Source of the DNA: Mansonella perstans
Taxonomy: Eukaryota > Nematoda > Chromadorea > Rhabditida > Onchocercidae
Direction of reading: 5' to 3'
Length of the DNA: 17,316 nucleotides
Assembly (NCBI GenBank): GCA_037074765.1
Contig: JBAMDO010000460.1
Location: 1 to 17,316, forward strand
Under the pieces are notes generated by a model, which did no database searches, was not told the DNA's origin, and saw only the letters and a list, made by a program, of their open reading frames with translations. This document shows positions 1 through 9,440 of this stretch, in pieces. Both the position numbers and the translations under genes were made by a program. Numbering within the stretch: the first letter of the stretch is position 1; every line of letters begins with the position of its first letter.

Positions 1-396
1 TTGCGTTAGTATTGAATTTTTTATTTCTACACTTTCATGCTATATTTGACAACACTCATTTTCTTAATTGTTTCACTGGGCAAATTATCAATTATAATAA
101 GTAAGACAATAATATAAATCCTTTGAATTTTAATACAATATGATGAGCATTCATTCCAATATAATCGAATATCATTTAATCTGTAGTTTAAATTCAAGTT
201 TAAGTCTAGTTTAAGTTTAAATTTAAATTTAATTTAATCAATTAAATATCATTTAGTCATTTAATCTGTTGAAAAGAGTTTCCCACTATAATGAAGCTTA
301 CAGAAAACATTGACTGTTCATCATTTTTAAATTATTGCCAATGAATTCTTAATGCACTCGTAAAATTCTATTTAATTCAGTTGAGATATGCTTTAG
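1..396. other. Non-coding AT-rich DNA, probably an intron of the proteasome gene
   Basis: No reading frame here resembles the part of proteasome alpha-1 that should precede position 397. The stretch ends in an intron acceptor (ctttag, 391-396), so it is most likely the 3' part of an intron whose upstream exon lies outside the window. It is very AT-rich, with TTAAAT/TTTAAG runs around 185-250 and a loose direct repeat of ATATCATTTA...TTTAATCTG (about 168-186 and 245-268). Nothing else is recognisable. Confidence 0.6.
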
Positions 397-2566
397 GCGT
401 TTCTTGCAAACAGAATGTTCATCGTGGCGATGGGATTATAAAGAGCCGGTGCCAATTCAGGTTTTAAACAATCGCATTCAGCTAAGTGAGTTCATTTTGC
501 TGTAGCATTTATATTAGAAATATGTTATATGGCATAGAAGATTAGACTGAGAAGAAATGTGCAACTCGTAGAAATTGAAATAGAGGAATTGCAAACTTAT
601 TTATTGGTGGAAGGTATACCAATTGTAGGCTGATTGGAAATTTCTAGATTCAGAATTGTACAACACTTGACATTGTCCAGAGCAGAATTTTTGAAACAAA
701 ATTTACAAATGATAATTATTGCTTTTTCTGTATTCTTTTCCAGAATTACAAGGGAATACACAGGTTTATGGAAGGCGTCCATTTGGTGTTGGGCTTGTTA
801 TTGCTGGTTATGATGTGAGTTTATCATCATCTATGGGTTTTTTTCTTTTCTGTCATCGATGACACTCACTATAAAGAGATGAAGGGCAGAATCGTATTAG
901 ATGATTTCATCATTATCTACCTGTTTTTTCTTTTCCATTTCCGTCATCGGTGACATTCACTATAAGGAGATAAGTCATTCACCAAGGGCAATTTTTCATT
1001 TCATCATCATCTCCAGCTCTGCGATTTTTGTCTCTCCAGCTTCCACTATTGAAGAAAATCAAAATAATTGTGCTAGAAATTTATTTGACTTTGAGATAAA
1101 GTAAATTTATATTTGCGATTTCTTTGAGACATCACAAGATTTATCCTTTTTATTTTTTGTTTGAAAATTTTTACAAGAATTTTTTTCCATTTTTTTCCAT
1201 TTCACTTTTTCCCCTTTTATTTGTTTGAAAAAATTATTATTTTGAATATCTAGTTATAAATCATCATAATAATTTAAACATCATAATAATCATGGTCATA
1301 ATAATTTTGCCAAGTATCATGAAATAATTTTGCTATGATATCATCTGCATAATAATTATTTATAATGCAGCATTGATGATACTTTTTTATTGTTATATAT
1401 CACCACGCGCTCAAAATCGTATTGTTCTGCTTATAGCTTATTCTTTAATTTTAATAAGAAGCAGCTGATTACCTGTTTTAATAAGAGGTAACTGATTATC
1501 ATAATTAGTTTTCTTGTATGATGTTCAATTTTTAGGAAAGGGGAACACATATCGTGAAGACTGATCCATCAGCAGAAGTTGTCGAAACATTGGCAAGCTC
1601 AATAGGTGCTCGTTCTCAAAGCGCGCGCACTTATTTGGAGCGGAATTTGGACCATTTTACTACTGGTTCGTATTTGTTATCAAAAAAAATTTATTATATA
1701 ATTATTCATGTCATGAATTTATTTTGTAGTATTTATGTACTATTTGGAAAACATTCATCATTTGATGAAAAGAATTTTGAAAAACAGGTTCAAATTTTAT
1801 ATTGCATATTTTGCAGCTAGTCTTGAACAATTAGTTGAATTTGCATTGTTGGCGCTAAGAGATACACTACCTGCTGAAGACAGCTTATCAAAAAAGGTAA
1901 TTTTGTCCCATAAAATTTTAAAGATTTCAGAATTTCTACATTTGAAATTTAATCAGTATTGTATGTGGTTGGTTGTTCTTGAACTGCAAAAAGCAATTTA
2001 ATTTTTTTAGAATGAAAATGTAACGTTTAATTAATAGATTAATTAACAGATTTGCAGGTTTAGAATTTTTCATGTAAATTTGTCTGAATTTGATATAACA
2101 CATTATAGAATACAACGATTGCTATTGTGGGTAAAGGTACACCATTTAAAGTAATGGAAGATGATGATGTGCAACCATTTTTAGACCGCATTATAGGAGT
2201 TCCGCGAACCGGCCAGCAGAGTGGCGGTGATGTAAGTTTACAATTTTTTTTGAATATATTGATATCAGTCAGAAGACATGTTATTATATTTACTTAATTA
2301 GTAACAGTTCTCCTAAGATATCTCCTTTTTTGTCAATTTATTAAAGAAATTTTTTAGTTCAATTTTTAGTTAAATGATAAATTTCATTTGCTAAGTTTAA
2401 ACTTGGGCTAATTTCATTAAATTCATACTGTAGGTTCATCTAATTTACTGTTTAATTCAATTAAATTTAGTAAATTTGCAAAAAAAAGTTTCTTAGCGAT
2501 CAACAATGTAAATCAGGTGAGCACATTTTTCAGCAGCAAGCAACAACGGAGTCTATGCAGTTATAA
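397..2566 (+). CDS. PSMA1: 20S proteasome subunit alpha type-1, 3' six exons (5' end outside window)
   Basis: Non-catalytic alpha-ring subunit of the 20S proteasome, which degrades ubiquitinated proteins in cytosol and nucleus. Exons inferred from homology and splice sites: 397-485, 744-814, 1536-1665, 1817-1896, 2109-2231, 2534-2566; phases agree at every junction. They encode 174 residues plus stop, against about 260 for the whole protein, so roughly the first third lies upstream. Recognisable family wording: RFLQTECSSWRWDYK (exon 1), GRRPFGVGLVIAGYD (exon 2), TDPSAEVVE then SIGARSQSARTYLER (exon 3), ALRDTLPAE (exon 4), IAIVGKG (exon 5). Introns are GT-AG, of 258, 721, 151, 212 and 302 bp; donors gtgagt (486, 815) and gtaagt (2232) are strong, while the donor at 1666 is weak. 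The last exon gives only ten residues ending QL. It was chosen because acceptor tttttcag and phase 0 fit. The alternative is read-through of exon 5 to TAA at 2295-2297. No frame damage, so probably functional. Confidence 0.9.
838..1010. repeat. About 90-bp direct duplication inside proteasome intron
   Basis: Within the intron 815-1535, the T-rich lead plus GTCATCGATGACACTCACTA (about 838-881) recurs 90 bp later with a few changes (about 924-971). The copies continue with loosely matching CATTTCATCATCATC text. The first copy contains the palindrome TCATCGATGA, altered to TCATCGGTGA in the second. It looks like a local tandem duplication that has diverged. No coding capacity. Confidence 0.6.
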
Positions 2567-3174
2567 TGTTCTTTAATTTGTTTATGACTGTTTCAATGTT
2601 GCGTTCGTTAGCTTGTTTTTCGTTATGGATATTTCCTTCATAAACTTTTGCCTTTCTAATTAGCATTAAAATATAGAGAAAATGAGAATGAGGAAGTGAT
2701 ATACACTGGCGGTAGGGAATAAGGAACGAAGAAATTGTCTTAGAATTTAATGGATGTAAAAATAAGGAACGAAGAAGGGTCTTAGGATTTAATGAACGTA
2801 CAGGACAAGATGGGAGAATATGGGGGAGAATGGGAAGATAAATTTTTCTGGATGTCCTGCTGTTTAATTTTTGTCCTGGAATTGTTTTCCTTAGGAAGTA
2901 AAGTTTGTTTCTTAAAAGAAAAACTTATCACAGCATAAAATTTTACTATTTTTAGGCAATCAGTTCATTACATTAGTTGTCCTAATTAATTTGATACATA
3001 ACATACTGTTATTGCTATGTTTAAATAATTCAATACGTTGAAAATGAAACTTTTATACAATTATTAGCCGTGAGATATTCACCTAACTGCTCTATTTGTT
3101 TGTTGAAATAAACTTTTAGCCTTAAAGTTCTCTCGTGCGTGGTGCTGCTTTTACTACGTACATTTTTAATAATT
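2567..3174. other. Intergenic, no gene seen; one 43-bp direct repeat
   Basis: Downstream of the proteasome stop. No reading frame resembles a protein. Two adjacent units that both start AATAAGGAACGAAGAA, at 2718 and 2761 (43-bp period), form an imperfect tandem duplication, followed by a G-rich purine patch (2805-2840). An AATAAA at 3107-3112 could be a poly(A) signal, but it lies about 540 bp past the stop, so its link to the gene is weak. Confidence 0.5.
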
Positions 3175-3480
3175 CAGCGGATATTTACTTGATATACTAT
3201 TAAAATTTCAACGGACGTTTACTTGGATATGTTTTAATATTTCAGCGGATGATTTCGTGATGTGCTTTTAATAATTCAGCGGATGTTTATTTGATGTGTT
3301 TTTGATATTTCAGCGGATATTTATTTAATGTGTTTTTAATATTTCAACGCATGTTTACTTGATGTGTTTTGTAATTTTTGAGCAGATGTTTATTAATGTG
3401 TTTTTAATTTTTCAGCGGATGTTTATTCGATGTGTTTTTAATAATTCGGCGGATGTTTTTTTGATGTGCCCTCATCTCTT
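3175..3480 (+). repeat. 34-bp minisatellite, nine degenerate units
   Basis: CAGCGG-like unit starts occur at 3175, 3209, 3243, 3277, 3311, 3345, 3380, 3413 and 3447, so the period is 34 bp with one compensating 35/33 pair. Each unit reads roughly CAGCGGATGTTTACTTGATG followed by TGTTTTTAATATTT, with substitutions such as caacgg or gagcag. The array ends where homology to BEL/Pao reverse transcriptase starts (about 3467). The + strand open frame across it is fortuitous. Confidence 0.9.
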
Positions 3481-4482
3481 GTTAGCAACGACTCTTAACT
3501 ACCACCTAGAAAATTATGATAGTGAATTAGCTGGAGAAATCAGAAAAAATCTATACGTGGACAATATCACTATATCGACAGAGAATACTGAAGAGGCATT
3601 GTACAAGTATGAGAAAATAAAGATAATTTTTAAAGCCCCAATGAACGTGAGGGAATTTCTTTCAAATGAAAAGGATTTCAATAAACGAATATCTTATTCT
3701 GACTTAAGCCAAACAAACAAAAAAAAGAAAAACAATTTCTTGGACTTAACTGGAACCATGAAAGGGATCATATAGATGTTATATTAAAACCATGGCGAGG
3801 AAAGAATTTAACAAAAAGGACCATTTTACAATTCATTGCCTTTCAATATGATCCTCTGGGCCTTTTAGTCCCAGTAATGATCAGATTCAAATTGTTTATT
3901 CAATACCTATGGCGAGAAAATATTCCATGGGATCAATCCCTAAATGAAACATACAAACAAAAATGGAATCTGCTCATTACTGAATAGCCAACAAATGTAA
4001 TAAGACTACCAAGATTTGTGATGGAATTCTCAGTGCCAACAGAATTTCACATATTCACGATGCGTCCAAAGTTGCTTATTCCGCAGCTGTTTATGTACAA
4101 AAAGTTTTACTTGGAAGCCCTGTAAGATCATTCTTGATCTTTGCTAAATCTCGAATTGCTTCAATCAAAGGCACATCAATACCCGAACTTGAGTTATTAT
4201 CTGCATTGATAGGAGTAAGAGCGGATTAGTTTGTATTAAAACAGTTACAAAAAGAAGATTACCCCCTTTGTGGTCAGATTCAAAATGTGCTCTCTTTTGG
4301 ATTACAAACTATACGAAGTTACTTCCACGATTTGTACATAACCGAGTGAAAGAGATTCGGAAATCCAGATTCAACTTAAGATATGTCCCTAGCATGGAAA
4401 ATCCGGCCGACATAGCAACCAGAGGAATTTCATCAAATAAACGCGAAATTATGGATAGTGGTGGAATGGACCTCGATGGTTG
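3467..4482 (+). pseudogene. Copy A reverse transcriptase (C-terminal half) and RNase H, decayed
   Basis: Starts with a degraded PFLL-like segment and NYHLE, then reaches LYVDN at about 3551-3565. The second catalytic Asp of the YVDD box is Asn, so the polymerase site is lost. The post-palm motif [16 protein letters not shown] (about 3829-3876) and a WDQSL segment follow. RNase H is recognisable by DASKVAYSAAVYV (from about 4062), ELELLSALIGVRA (about 4180-4223), WSDSKCALFWI (about 4270) and NPADIATRG. Breaks: TAG at 3985-3987, a frameshift near 4058, TAG at 4227-4229, a shift near 4262 in a C/T run, and TGA at 4481-4483 where a Trp is expected. Loss of all upstream RT motifs makes this non-functional. 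Confidence 0.85.
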
Positions 4483-5838
4483 AATGAACGCGAATCAGAA
4501 TGGCCTAATTGTAAGTTCGTTTATGAAGCTGATGATGAATTCGAACAAGCAATTATAGCAAAATTATCAACGGTTCCAAACCCAACTGAGGAAAAAGTGA
4601 TAACTCAATTTATTGGTGTATATCGTTTTAGTAAATGGATAAAATTAGTACGAGCGATAGTATGGGCTCTTCGATTCATTAACAAACTTATCGAAGAGGA
4701 TTACCTTGGCTCCGATTATTATCTATAAAGGGAACCAATATGACTCAAAACAATTATCAAATAGCAACTAGTTTATTGATCCGACAAGCGCAATCAGCGC
4801 ATCTAACAGATAAGGAGAAGAAGAAATGGAATCTACTTCAACAGAAACCTGATGACTTATGGAGATCAGGTAGCCGTCTAGAATATTCAGAGTTAGATGA
4901 GGACAGTAAATATCCTATATACTTACCAAAGGATCACTACGTGACTAAGCTTATCATCATGCAGCAACATGAGGCGCTGCATTATGCTGGAATAGCACAC
5001 ACGCTGTCTGAATTAAGAAGTAAGTTTTGGATACCAAAGGGAAGAGCCGCAATAAAACGTCTACTTTCTACGTGTACGACATGTAAACGGTGGAAGGCTA
5101 AACCATTCAAACTACCGGCAATGCCAAATTTGCTGAAAGTCGAGTAAAAAGATCTAGACCATTCGAACAGGTAGGTCTAGATTACTTGGGACCAATCCTA
5201 GTCAAATCGACAACCGATAGAGTAAAGAGATGGATCGCTCTCTTCACATGTTTTACAACGAGAGCTGTGCATCTGGAATTAGCCGAGGATTTATCCGCCG
5301 AAATCTTCCTACATGTCCTAAGAAGATTTGTAGCACGACGAGGATATCCAAAGTTAGTCTTAAGTGACAACGCGAGTCAATTTCAACTCGTCTTTAAAAC
5401 AATAATGGAAATAAACTCCAACTTCCTAGCAGAACATGGTATGTGTTGGAAAAATACTATACCAAAGGCACCGTGAGGAGGTGGAGTATACGAACGAATC
5501 ATTGGACTTACAAAACAAGCTTTAAGACGAGCTGTGGGAAGAAGACTTCTAAAAGAAGGGGAATTAATAACGTTAATGATAGAAATAGAAGGTATACTTA
5601 ATACCCGGCCATTGACGTACGTTGGCTTCGATGACTACAGAATCATACGCCCGATAGACTTTATTTCCCCCAAGTCGTCACTTGAAATACAGCTCAAGTA
5701 TGACAATGGACAAGAAGAATACACTCCTTATTTATTAAAAACAAAGGATAAACTTATCAAATATTGGACCAATACTCTTAAGACATTAGATGTCTTTTGG
5801 AAAGACGAATACCTTATGAGTCTAAGAGAACGTACATA
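4483..5838 (+). pseudogene. Copy A integrase: linker, zinc-binding domain and DDE core, decayed
   Basis: The linker (4483-4728) continues after RNase H in a shifted frame. The zinc-binding H2C2 domain includes HEALH and CTTCKRWK (about 4960-5095). The frame then shifts near 5145 into the core: first Asp in GLDYLGP (5180-5182), second Asp in SDNASQF (5366-5368), Glu in VYERIIG (5492-5494). All three catalytic positions survive, with 41 residues between D2 and E. A TGA at 5474-5476 replaces a Trp just before GGGVYER. The helical segment with ILNTRPLTY and the RPIDFISP box follow, as in other BEL/Pao integrases. Stops and frameshifts inactivate it, but it is the only copy in the window that still shows the full triad. 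Confidence 0.88.
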
Positions 5839-6172
5839 AAAGGAATTCGTTTCTCCTCGATAGATCGAAAAACGAAGACCACGTGAGAATGAAATTGTTT
5901 TATTAATGGAACCCGAAGTACCTCGCGGTATATGGAAATTAGCAAAAATAATTAAAATCAACAGAGGACGTGATGGAAGTATCAGGAGTGCCACAATCCA
6001 ATTGCCTAATGGGAGACAGCTTAATCGTTCTATTAACATGCTATGCCCCATGGAAATAGAAGCATCCAACGATATGGAAGAAAAATTACAAGAAAGCGAA
6101 GACCAGGAACCTATTGCGCGACGAACGAGAAGTGCCATACAAACAAAGGTCGTATCAAACGAAAGAAAGTAA
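5839..6172 (+). pseudogene. Copy A pol C-terminal DUF5641-like domain
   Basis: After stops near 5836-5865, the frame from about 5870 gives ENEIVLLMEPEVPRGIWKLAK, then GRDGSIRSATI and a degraded R(P)IN.L.P.E box, the layout of the small C-terminal domain that follows BEL/Pao integrases. The tail ends in a basic RRTRSAIQTK segment and TAA at 6170-6172. An overlapping +1 frame gives a Lys/Arg-rich then hydrophobic stretch (VILFALSLLGS) that runs into the LTR. It resembles the signal peptide of the env found in copies D and E and may be all that is left of env here. Confidence 0.7.
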
Positions 6173-6346
6173 TACTTTTTGCTCTCTCTCTCCTTGGGAG
6201 TGTCGCGAATTTATACCGCGAAACTTCCACTAATGACATTATAAACATTCAATCTTAAGATTGTGATCTAAAAATTGTATCTTTTGAATCCTCAATTGTG
6301 CACCATAAATGATTCTCTCAATTATTTTCCCTCCGTTATCTGAAAT

Positions 6347-6358
6347 TATATATATATA
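6347..6358 (+). promoter_or_regulatory. Likely TATA box of LTR A
   Basis: TATATATATATA lies about 145 bp into the LTR and about 240 bp upstream of the AATAAA at 6595-6600, the expected U3-to-R spacing. It could be a simple AT run. Confidence 0.5.
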
Positions 6359-6410
6359 GGATGGTCAATTTTTTAAATTCATTTCACTCTTCACTTCTTC
6401 TATTCTTCCT

Positions 6411-6592
6411 CGTTAAGTCATGTTCGAATTGTTAAGGTTAAGTCATGTTCGCAATTGTTAAGGTTAAGTCATGTTCGCAATTGTTAAGGCTAAGCCACGT
6501 TCGCAATTGTTAAGATTAAGCCACGTTCGCATTTGTTTTGTTCATGTTCGCGTTTATTAATGTTTTAATCACGTTCGCGTTTGTTAATATTG
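6411..6592 (+). repeat. 26-bp minisatellite inside LTR A
   Basis: A unit of the type GTTAAGTCATGTTCGCAATT recurs about seven times. The (T/C)GTTCG core falls at 6421, 6446, 6472, 6498, 6524, 6545 and 6572, giving periods of 25, 26, 26, 26, 21 and 27. It lies between the TATA box and the poly(A) signal, so it would be in the R region of the transcript. Confidence 0.88.
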
Positions 6593-6594
6593 TT

Positions 6595-6600
6595 AATAAA
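6595..6600 (+). promoter_or_regulatory. Poly(A) signal of LTR A
   Basis: AATAAA just after the 26-bp array. Equivalent AATAAA(A)GG motifs occur at the same place in LTRs B, D and E. Confidence 0.6.
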
Positions 6601-6689
6601 AGATTTAATTACACAAGTTTGAGATTGAGTTCTATCGCGCTACAAACCCTACACAAAACAACACCCTAAAACGAACACGCTGGTATATT

Positions 6690-7057
6690 GTTAGCCGATA
6701 TCGACCTCTCATAAGAAGAAATCACGACATGGAGAGAATTTTGGAATAGGTTTAATGCAGCTATAAATCTGCAACAAATCCCAATCATTCAAAAGCTTAT
6801 TTATTTGATCTCCTGTTCAAAAGGAGAAGCATTAGAGGCTATAAGAGGGTTCGGTGTAGCGCCGGAAAATTATGAAGTAATAAGACAGATCTTAATCGAT
6901 AAATATGGCAATCCTGCTACTATCAAGAAATCATTATATAACGAATTCTATTCCATTCAACGAAACGACAAAGAATGGAAGATAAGAATCGAAGCAATGG
7001 AAAAAATCCTTCGACAATTAGAAGCATTGGACGAGAATTTGGAACACTCCAGTTTTT
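6690..7057 (+). pseudogene. Gag fragment C (capsid-like region), interrupted by copy B
   Basis: The open frame 6715-7062 gives WREFWNRFNAAI, GEALEAIRGF, APENYEV, KYGNPA and a final ...LRQLEALDENLEH. This parallels the N-terminal capsid-like part of the long open frame of copy E with clear residue identity. It lacks the first about 20 residues of that region and the whole upstream Gag. A TAA at 6712-6714 closes the frame on the left. Homology stops at about 7057, where LTR B begins, and the rest of Gag is not seen in the window. It follows LTR A by only about 50-80 bp, so LTR A could be its 5' LTR with the Gag N-terminus deleted, or A and C may be tandem copies sharing an LTR. Confidence 0.82.
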
Positions 7058-7136
7058 TGTAACGTGGCACAGTCGAATCTCAAATTTGGGTAGTTAGACC
7101 GTTGCGTTGACACCTCAAACTTGGGTAATTAAACCT

Positions 7137-7142
7137 TTTATT
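7137..7142 (-). promoter_or_regulatory. Poly(A) signal of LTR B
   Basis: AATAAA on the minus strand followed by AGGTTTAATTAC, matching the same segment of LTR A (AATAAAAGATTTAATTAC). Confidence 0.55.
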
Positions 7143-7280
7143 AGAATAATTGGATAACGCGAGAATTATGTAACAATTATATACAACGCGTATTTAATGG
7201 TAACATTAACATATAATAAAGGGTAATGATGAGAAGAATAGAACCAGTAGCCATGGATGTGAACAAATCCCAAAAATGGT

Positions 7281-7394
7281 AATACAGCTGGGTCTATATA
7301 TGCTAGAAATAGAGCTGGAAATACAGCTTTTTTTTTTTTTTTAAAAATACAGCTGGTTTCTTAATACAGCTGGGTTTATATATGCTAGAAATAG
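7281..7394 (-). repeat. Duplicated TATA-containing segment in LTR B
   Basis: Two 32-bp copies, 7281-7312 and 7363-7394, differ by one base over AATACAGCTGGGT(C/T)TATAT and ATGCTAGAAATAG, an offset of 82 bp. Two more ATACAGCT motifs and a 15-T run (7328-7342) lie between them. Each copy carries a TATATA core, so the LTR has two promoter-like boxes about 230-310 bp into the LTR on the minus strand. Confidence 0.8.
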
Positions 7395-7684
7395 TAGTAG
7401 TTTACAACGGAAACTGTTAAGACCCAATTACACATAAGTATTGTAATAAGATCCAATGCGAAGATTAGGATGAGAATTTGGATGAACATTCATGAAGTGA
7501 TTGTTAGGAAAGGAATTTTTTGTATAAACGGAACACTAAAATATGGGCAAAAAAATACATCTGGCATGAAATACATATGGCATTTGATGGGAGATAATCT
7601 AAGGAATGTAAATCAAACAAATAAAAGAAGAGATAACTAATGAATCATAGAAAGCATTCCATTTTAATTTGTATAAAATTTATT

Positions 7685-9224
7685 TTAATTTTCGCGACTT
7701 TCGCGACATTCCAGAGAGAGGGGGCTTGATGGGATTGAAGAATAGATAACTGGATTACAGGATAAAGAAATATAACGATCACAGGGATTTTGATCGTTAT
7801 GTTCATTTAGAGAAACTTGGACTATTCTTATAGGAATGGATTCCATACGTTTTGGATTTTTGTTATACAGAAAATGAAAAATGAAGCTAATCAATTTAAA
7901 TTTCAATTCTACAACAATTATGACAATTAAAATTACAGAACTAAACACACCAATAGTGATGAGTTTCGAATGAGCTATTACGTGTGCTAGTTCTTCTTCT
8001 ATTGTCTCAGTAGTTTTCTCAAATTGTACTGTCAGTTGTTCAATTAACTCTTCTCCTTGCTGTCCTACTTCTGCCAGAGAGACTCTGGTTTCGGTAGATT
8101 AGTTTTTAAGTTGATAATTTCGTGTTTTTGAGCTAATATTTCTAGTTCTGCATTAATTCTTTCAATTTCGAATTTACTGACTATGCCTGATTTGAATTCG
8201 ACTCTTTTCCATTCAGATTAATTAACATTACAAGGTGCTATATATAACTTATTACCAACTCTATTTGCTATAATATCACTTCTTTGGAATAATAATTTAG
8301 CTGCTAAAGTTGGGTTATTAGTAGATAACCATTGTATTAGAAGTAATAAGTTATTTCTATTTTCACAACTTCGTCGTTGTGTCTCAACTAATTGTTGCTT
8401 AAATTGTAAGTTTACAACATCAAAAATGTATTGAAATTTAATATTCTCTGGATCAAATTTACCTGACTTCTTTTCCTCTTCGTCGTTTAATTTCTTCATA
8501 ATTAACTGATCCTTAGCATCTAAGTTCATTGTATTTTCTGATTGCCATTGATCGACTCCTTCATCGATGATTATGTCTCCATTCATGAGATGAAAGTTAG
8601 AAAATTTACAAATCGTATCTCGTACCTTCTCATTTTCCTCAAAAGTGAATGATGTTTGCAATTCATCTATAACAACATGCTTCTCATATATTTAGGATTA
8701 TATTTTCCAATTCTTTTATAAAGACATTTACTTCCTACTTGGGTATTGTTTCATAGTATGATACTTGTTTGTAATACACATTTACCACTTTGTGTTCTGC
8801 AGTGATTGGTATCATCAAGATCCGATAGTAATCCTTTACCATCATAAAGGAGCAGTGATCTCTTTTCTATTACGAAATTAGTGGTTGATTGACACTTATT
8901 CCTAACTAACCGTATGAATATTGCATATTATTGTTCATTGTCCACTTATTCTGCTTAATTCTTTTTAACGGTGACCATTTAATTCCTTCTGATTGTGTAA
9001 AATTATGCATAAATGGGAAGATATGGCAGAAATGATAGTTTCGTCTGAAACTACTGACAAGGATAGTCGCAAAAAGGCCTTAGTACACACTGTTCGAGTA
9101 ATATTACTACATTTGATTGCAGGTATCCGAATGTGACTCCGAGTATAAACTGTGACTTGTGTCAATGTGACATTTTGATGAGTAATTTCATTACAATTCC
9201 ATTTCTATAAGGAGTACCTGATAT
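7685..9224 (-). pseudogene. Copy B envelope-like glycoprotein, decayed and truncated
   Basis: Parallels the Env part of copy E over its whole visible length. From the N-terminal side: ISGTPY at about 9220, then TQVTVYTRSHIRIPAIKCSN and CTKAFLRLSLSVVS (9165-9040), a ...LLYDGKGLLSDLDDTNHC-like region (about 8890-8800), the helical Cys/Leu segment RRSCENRNNLLLLIQWL (about 8390-8320), and LYIAPCN (about 8225). A membrane anchor VILIVIIVVELKF follows at 7935-7890, then a tail ending CRESREN at 7685. Frames change repeatedly and stops occur, for example TAA at 8218-8220. Its first residues (signal peptide to CRW) are missing because LTR D starts there. It is more AT-rich than the E copy, consistent with greater age. 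Confidence 0.85.
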
Positions 9225-9348
9225 TGTCGTGAAATTCTTGCGGGAGGGCGACGTCTGCCAATATTTTTCCAGCGGTTTTGTTAGGGAGCATTGTATTGGG
9301 TTGAATTGATTGTGTTGCGGGAAAACCTCAAGCTGGGATAATAAAACC

Positions 9349-9354
9349 TTTATT
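9349..9354 (-). promoter_or_regulatory. Poly(A) signal of LTR D
   Basis: AATAAAGG on the minus strand, at the same place relative to the LTR end as in LTRs B and E. Confidence 0.55.
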
Positions 9355-9440
9355 AGAATGTACTGGCGAACAGTGAGTATGAGAATGTGCCAATGTACGA
9401 ATATATGAATGTACCAATCCCCAGTTTGTAGATCGAGTGT

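Larger units (their letters stand above)
3467..6644 (+). mobile_element. BEL/Pao retrotransposon copy A, 5'-truncated, pol plus LTR, no env
   Basis: Remnant running from mid reverse transcriptase to an LTR. Order: RT palm with YVD(N), RT thumb/connection, RNase H, integrase zinc domain, integrase core, DUF5641-like tail, a short hydrophobic relic, then an LTR at 6201-6644. Gag and protease are absent, and the left edge abuts the 34-bp minisatellite. The order and wording match the same domains in the two minus-strand copies at 9927-11843 and 12365-16753. Many stops and frameshifts mean it is dead. Confidence 0.85.
6201..6644 (+). repeat. LTR of copy A
   Basis: Starts TGTCGCGAATTTATACCGCG and ends about CGCGCTACA, so it has TG...CA ends. 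The first 30 bases match the start of LTR D on the minus strand (TGTCGG...CGCGAAACTTCCA), and the U5 part (AATAAAAG...TTTGAGATTGAG) matches LTR B. It contains a TATA run (6347-6358), a 26-bp minisatellite, and AATAAA at 6595-6600. Right edge is uncertain by a few bases. Confidence 0.75.
7058..7708 (-). repeat. 3' LTR of copy B
   Basis: On the minus strand it starts TGTCGCGAAAGTCGCGAAAA and ends GTGCCACGTTACA. The start matches LTR E over about 22 bases; the U5 end matches LTR A. It contains an AATAAAAGG signal (7137-7142) and a duplicated TATA segment. The last codons of env lie inside it. The exact left edge is blurred by a run of T (7053-7058). Confidence 0.75.
7058..9224 (-). mobile_element. 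BEL/Pao copy B: 3' LTR and decayed env, inserted in gag fragment C
   Basis: Minus-strand copy. From the right: env (9224 down to 7685) then the 3' LTR (7708-7058). The left edge interrupts gag fragment C. The right edge is cut inside env by LTR D. Pol and gag of B should lie beyond the D/E stack, outside the window. Confidence 0.78.

Noticed and set aside
901..1104. 67-codon + strand frame in the large proteasome intron
   Set aside because: Low-complexity Ser/Ile/Phe content over a duplicated AT-rich repeat; no motif.
1735..2001. 88-codon + strand frame overlapping proteasome exon 4
   Set aside because: It crosses an intron; only 1817-1896 is coding, with splice sites on both sides.
5728..6138. 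136-codon minus-strand frame opposite copy A pol
   Set aside because: It is antisense to clear integrase and DUF5641-like text and has no recognisable motif.
9214..9291. Minus-strand frame from ATG at 9291 with protein-like text (KTAGKILADVALPQE)
   Set aside because: It spans the edge of LTR D into env B and is short. No homology recognised; chance is likely, though it was worth noting.
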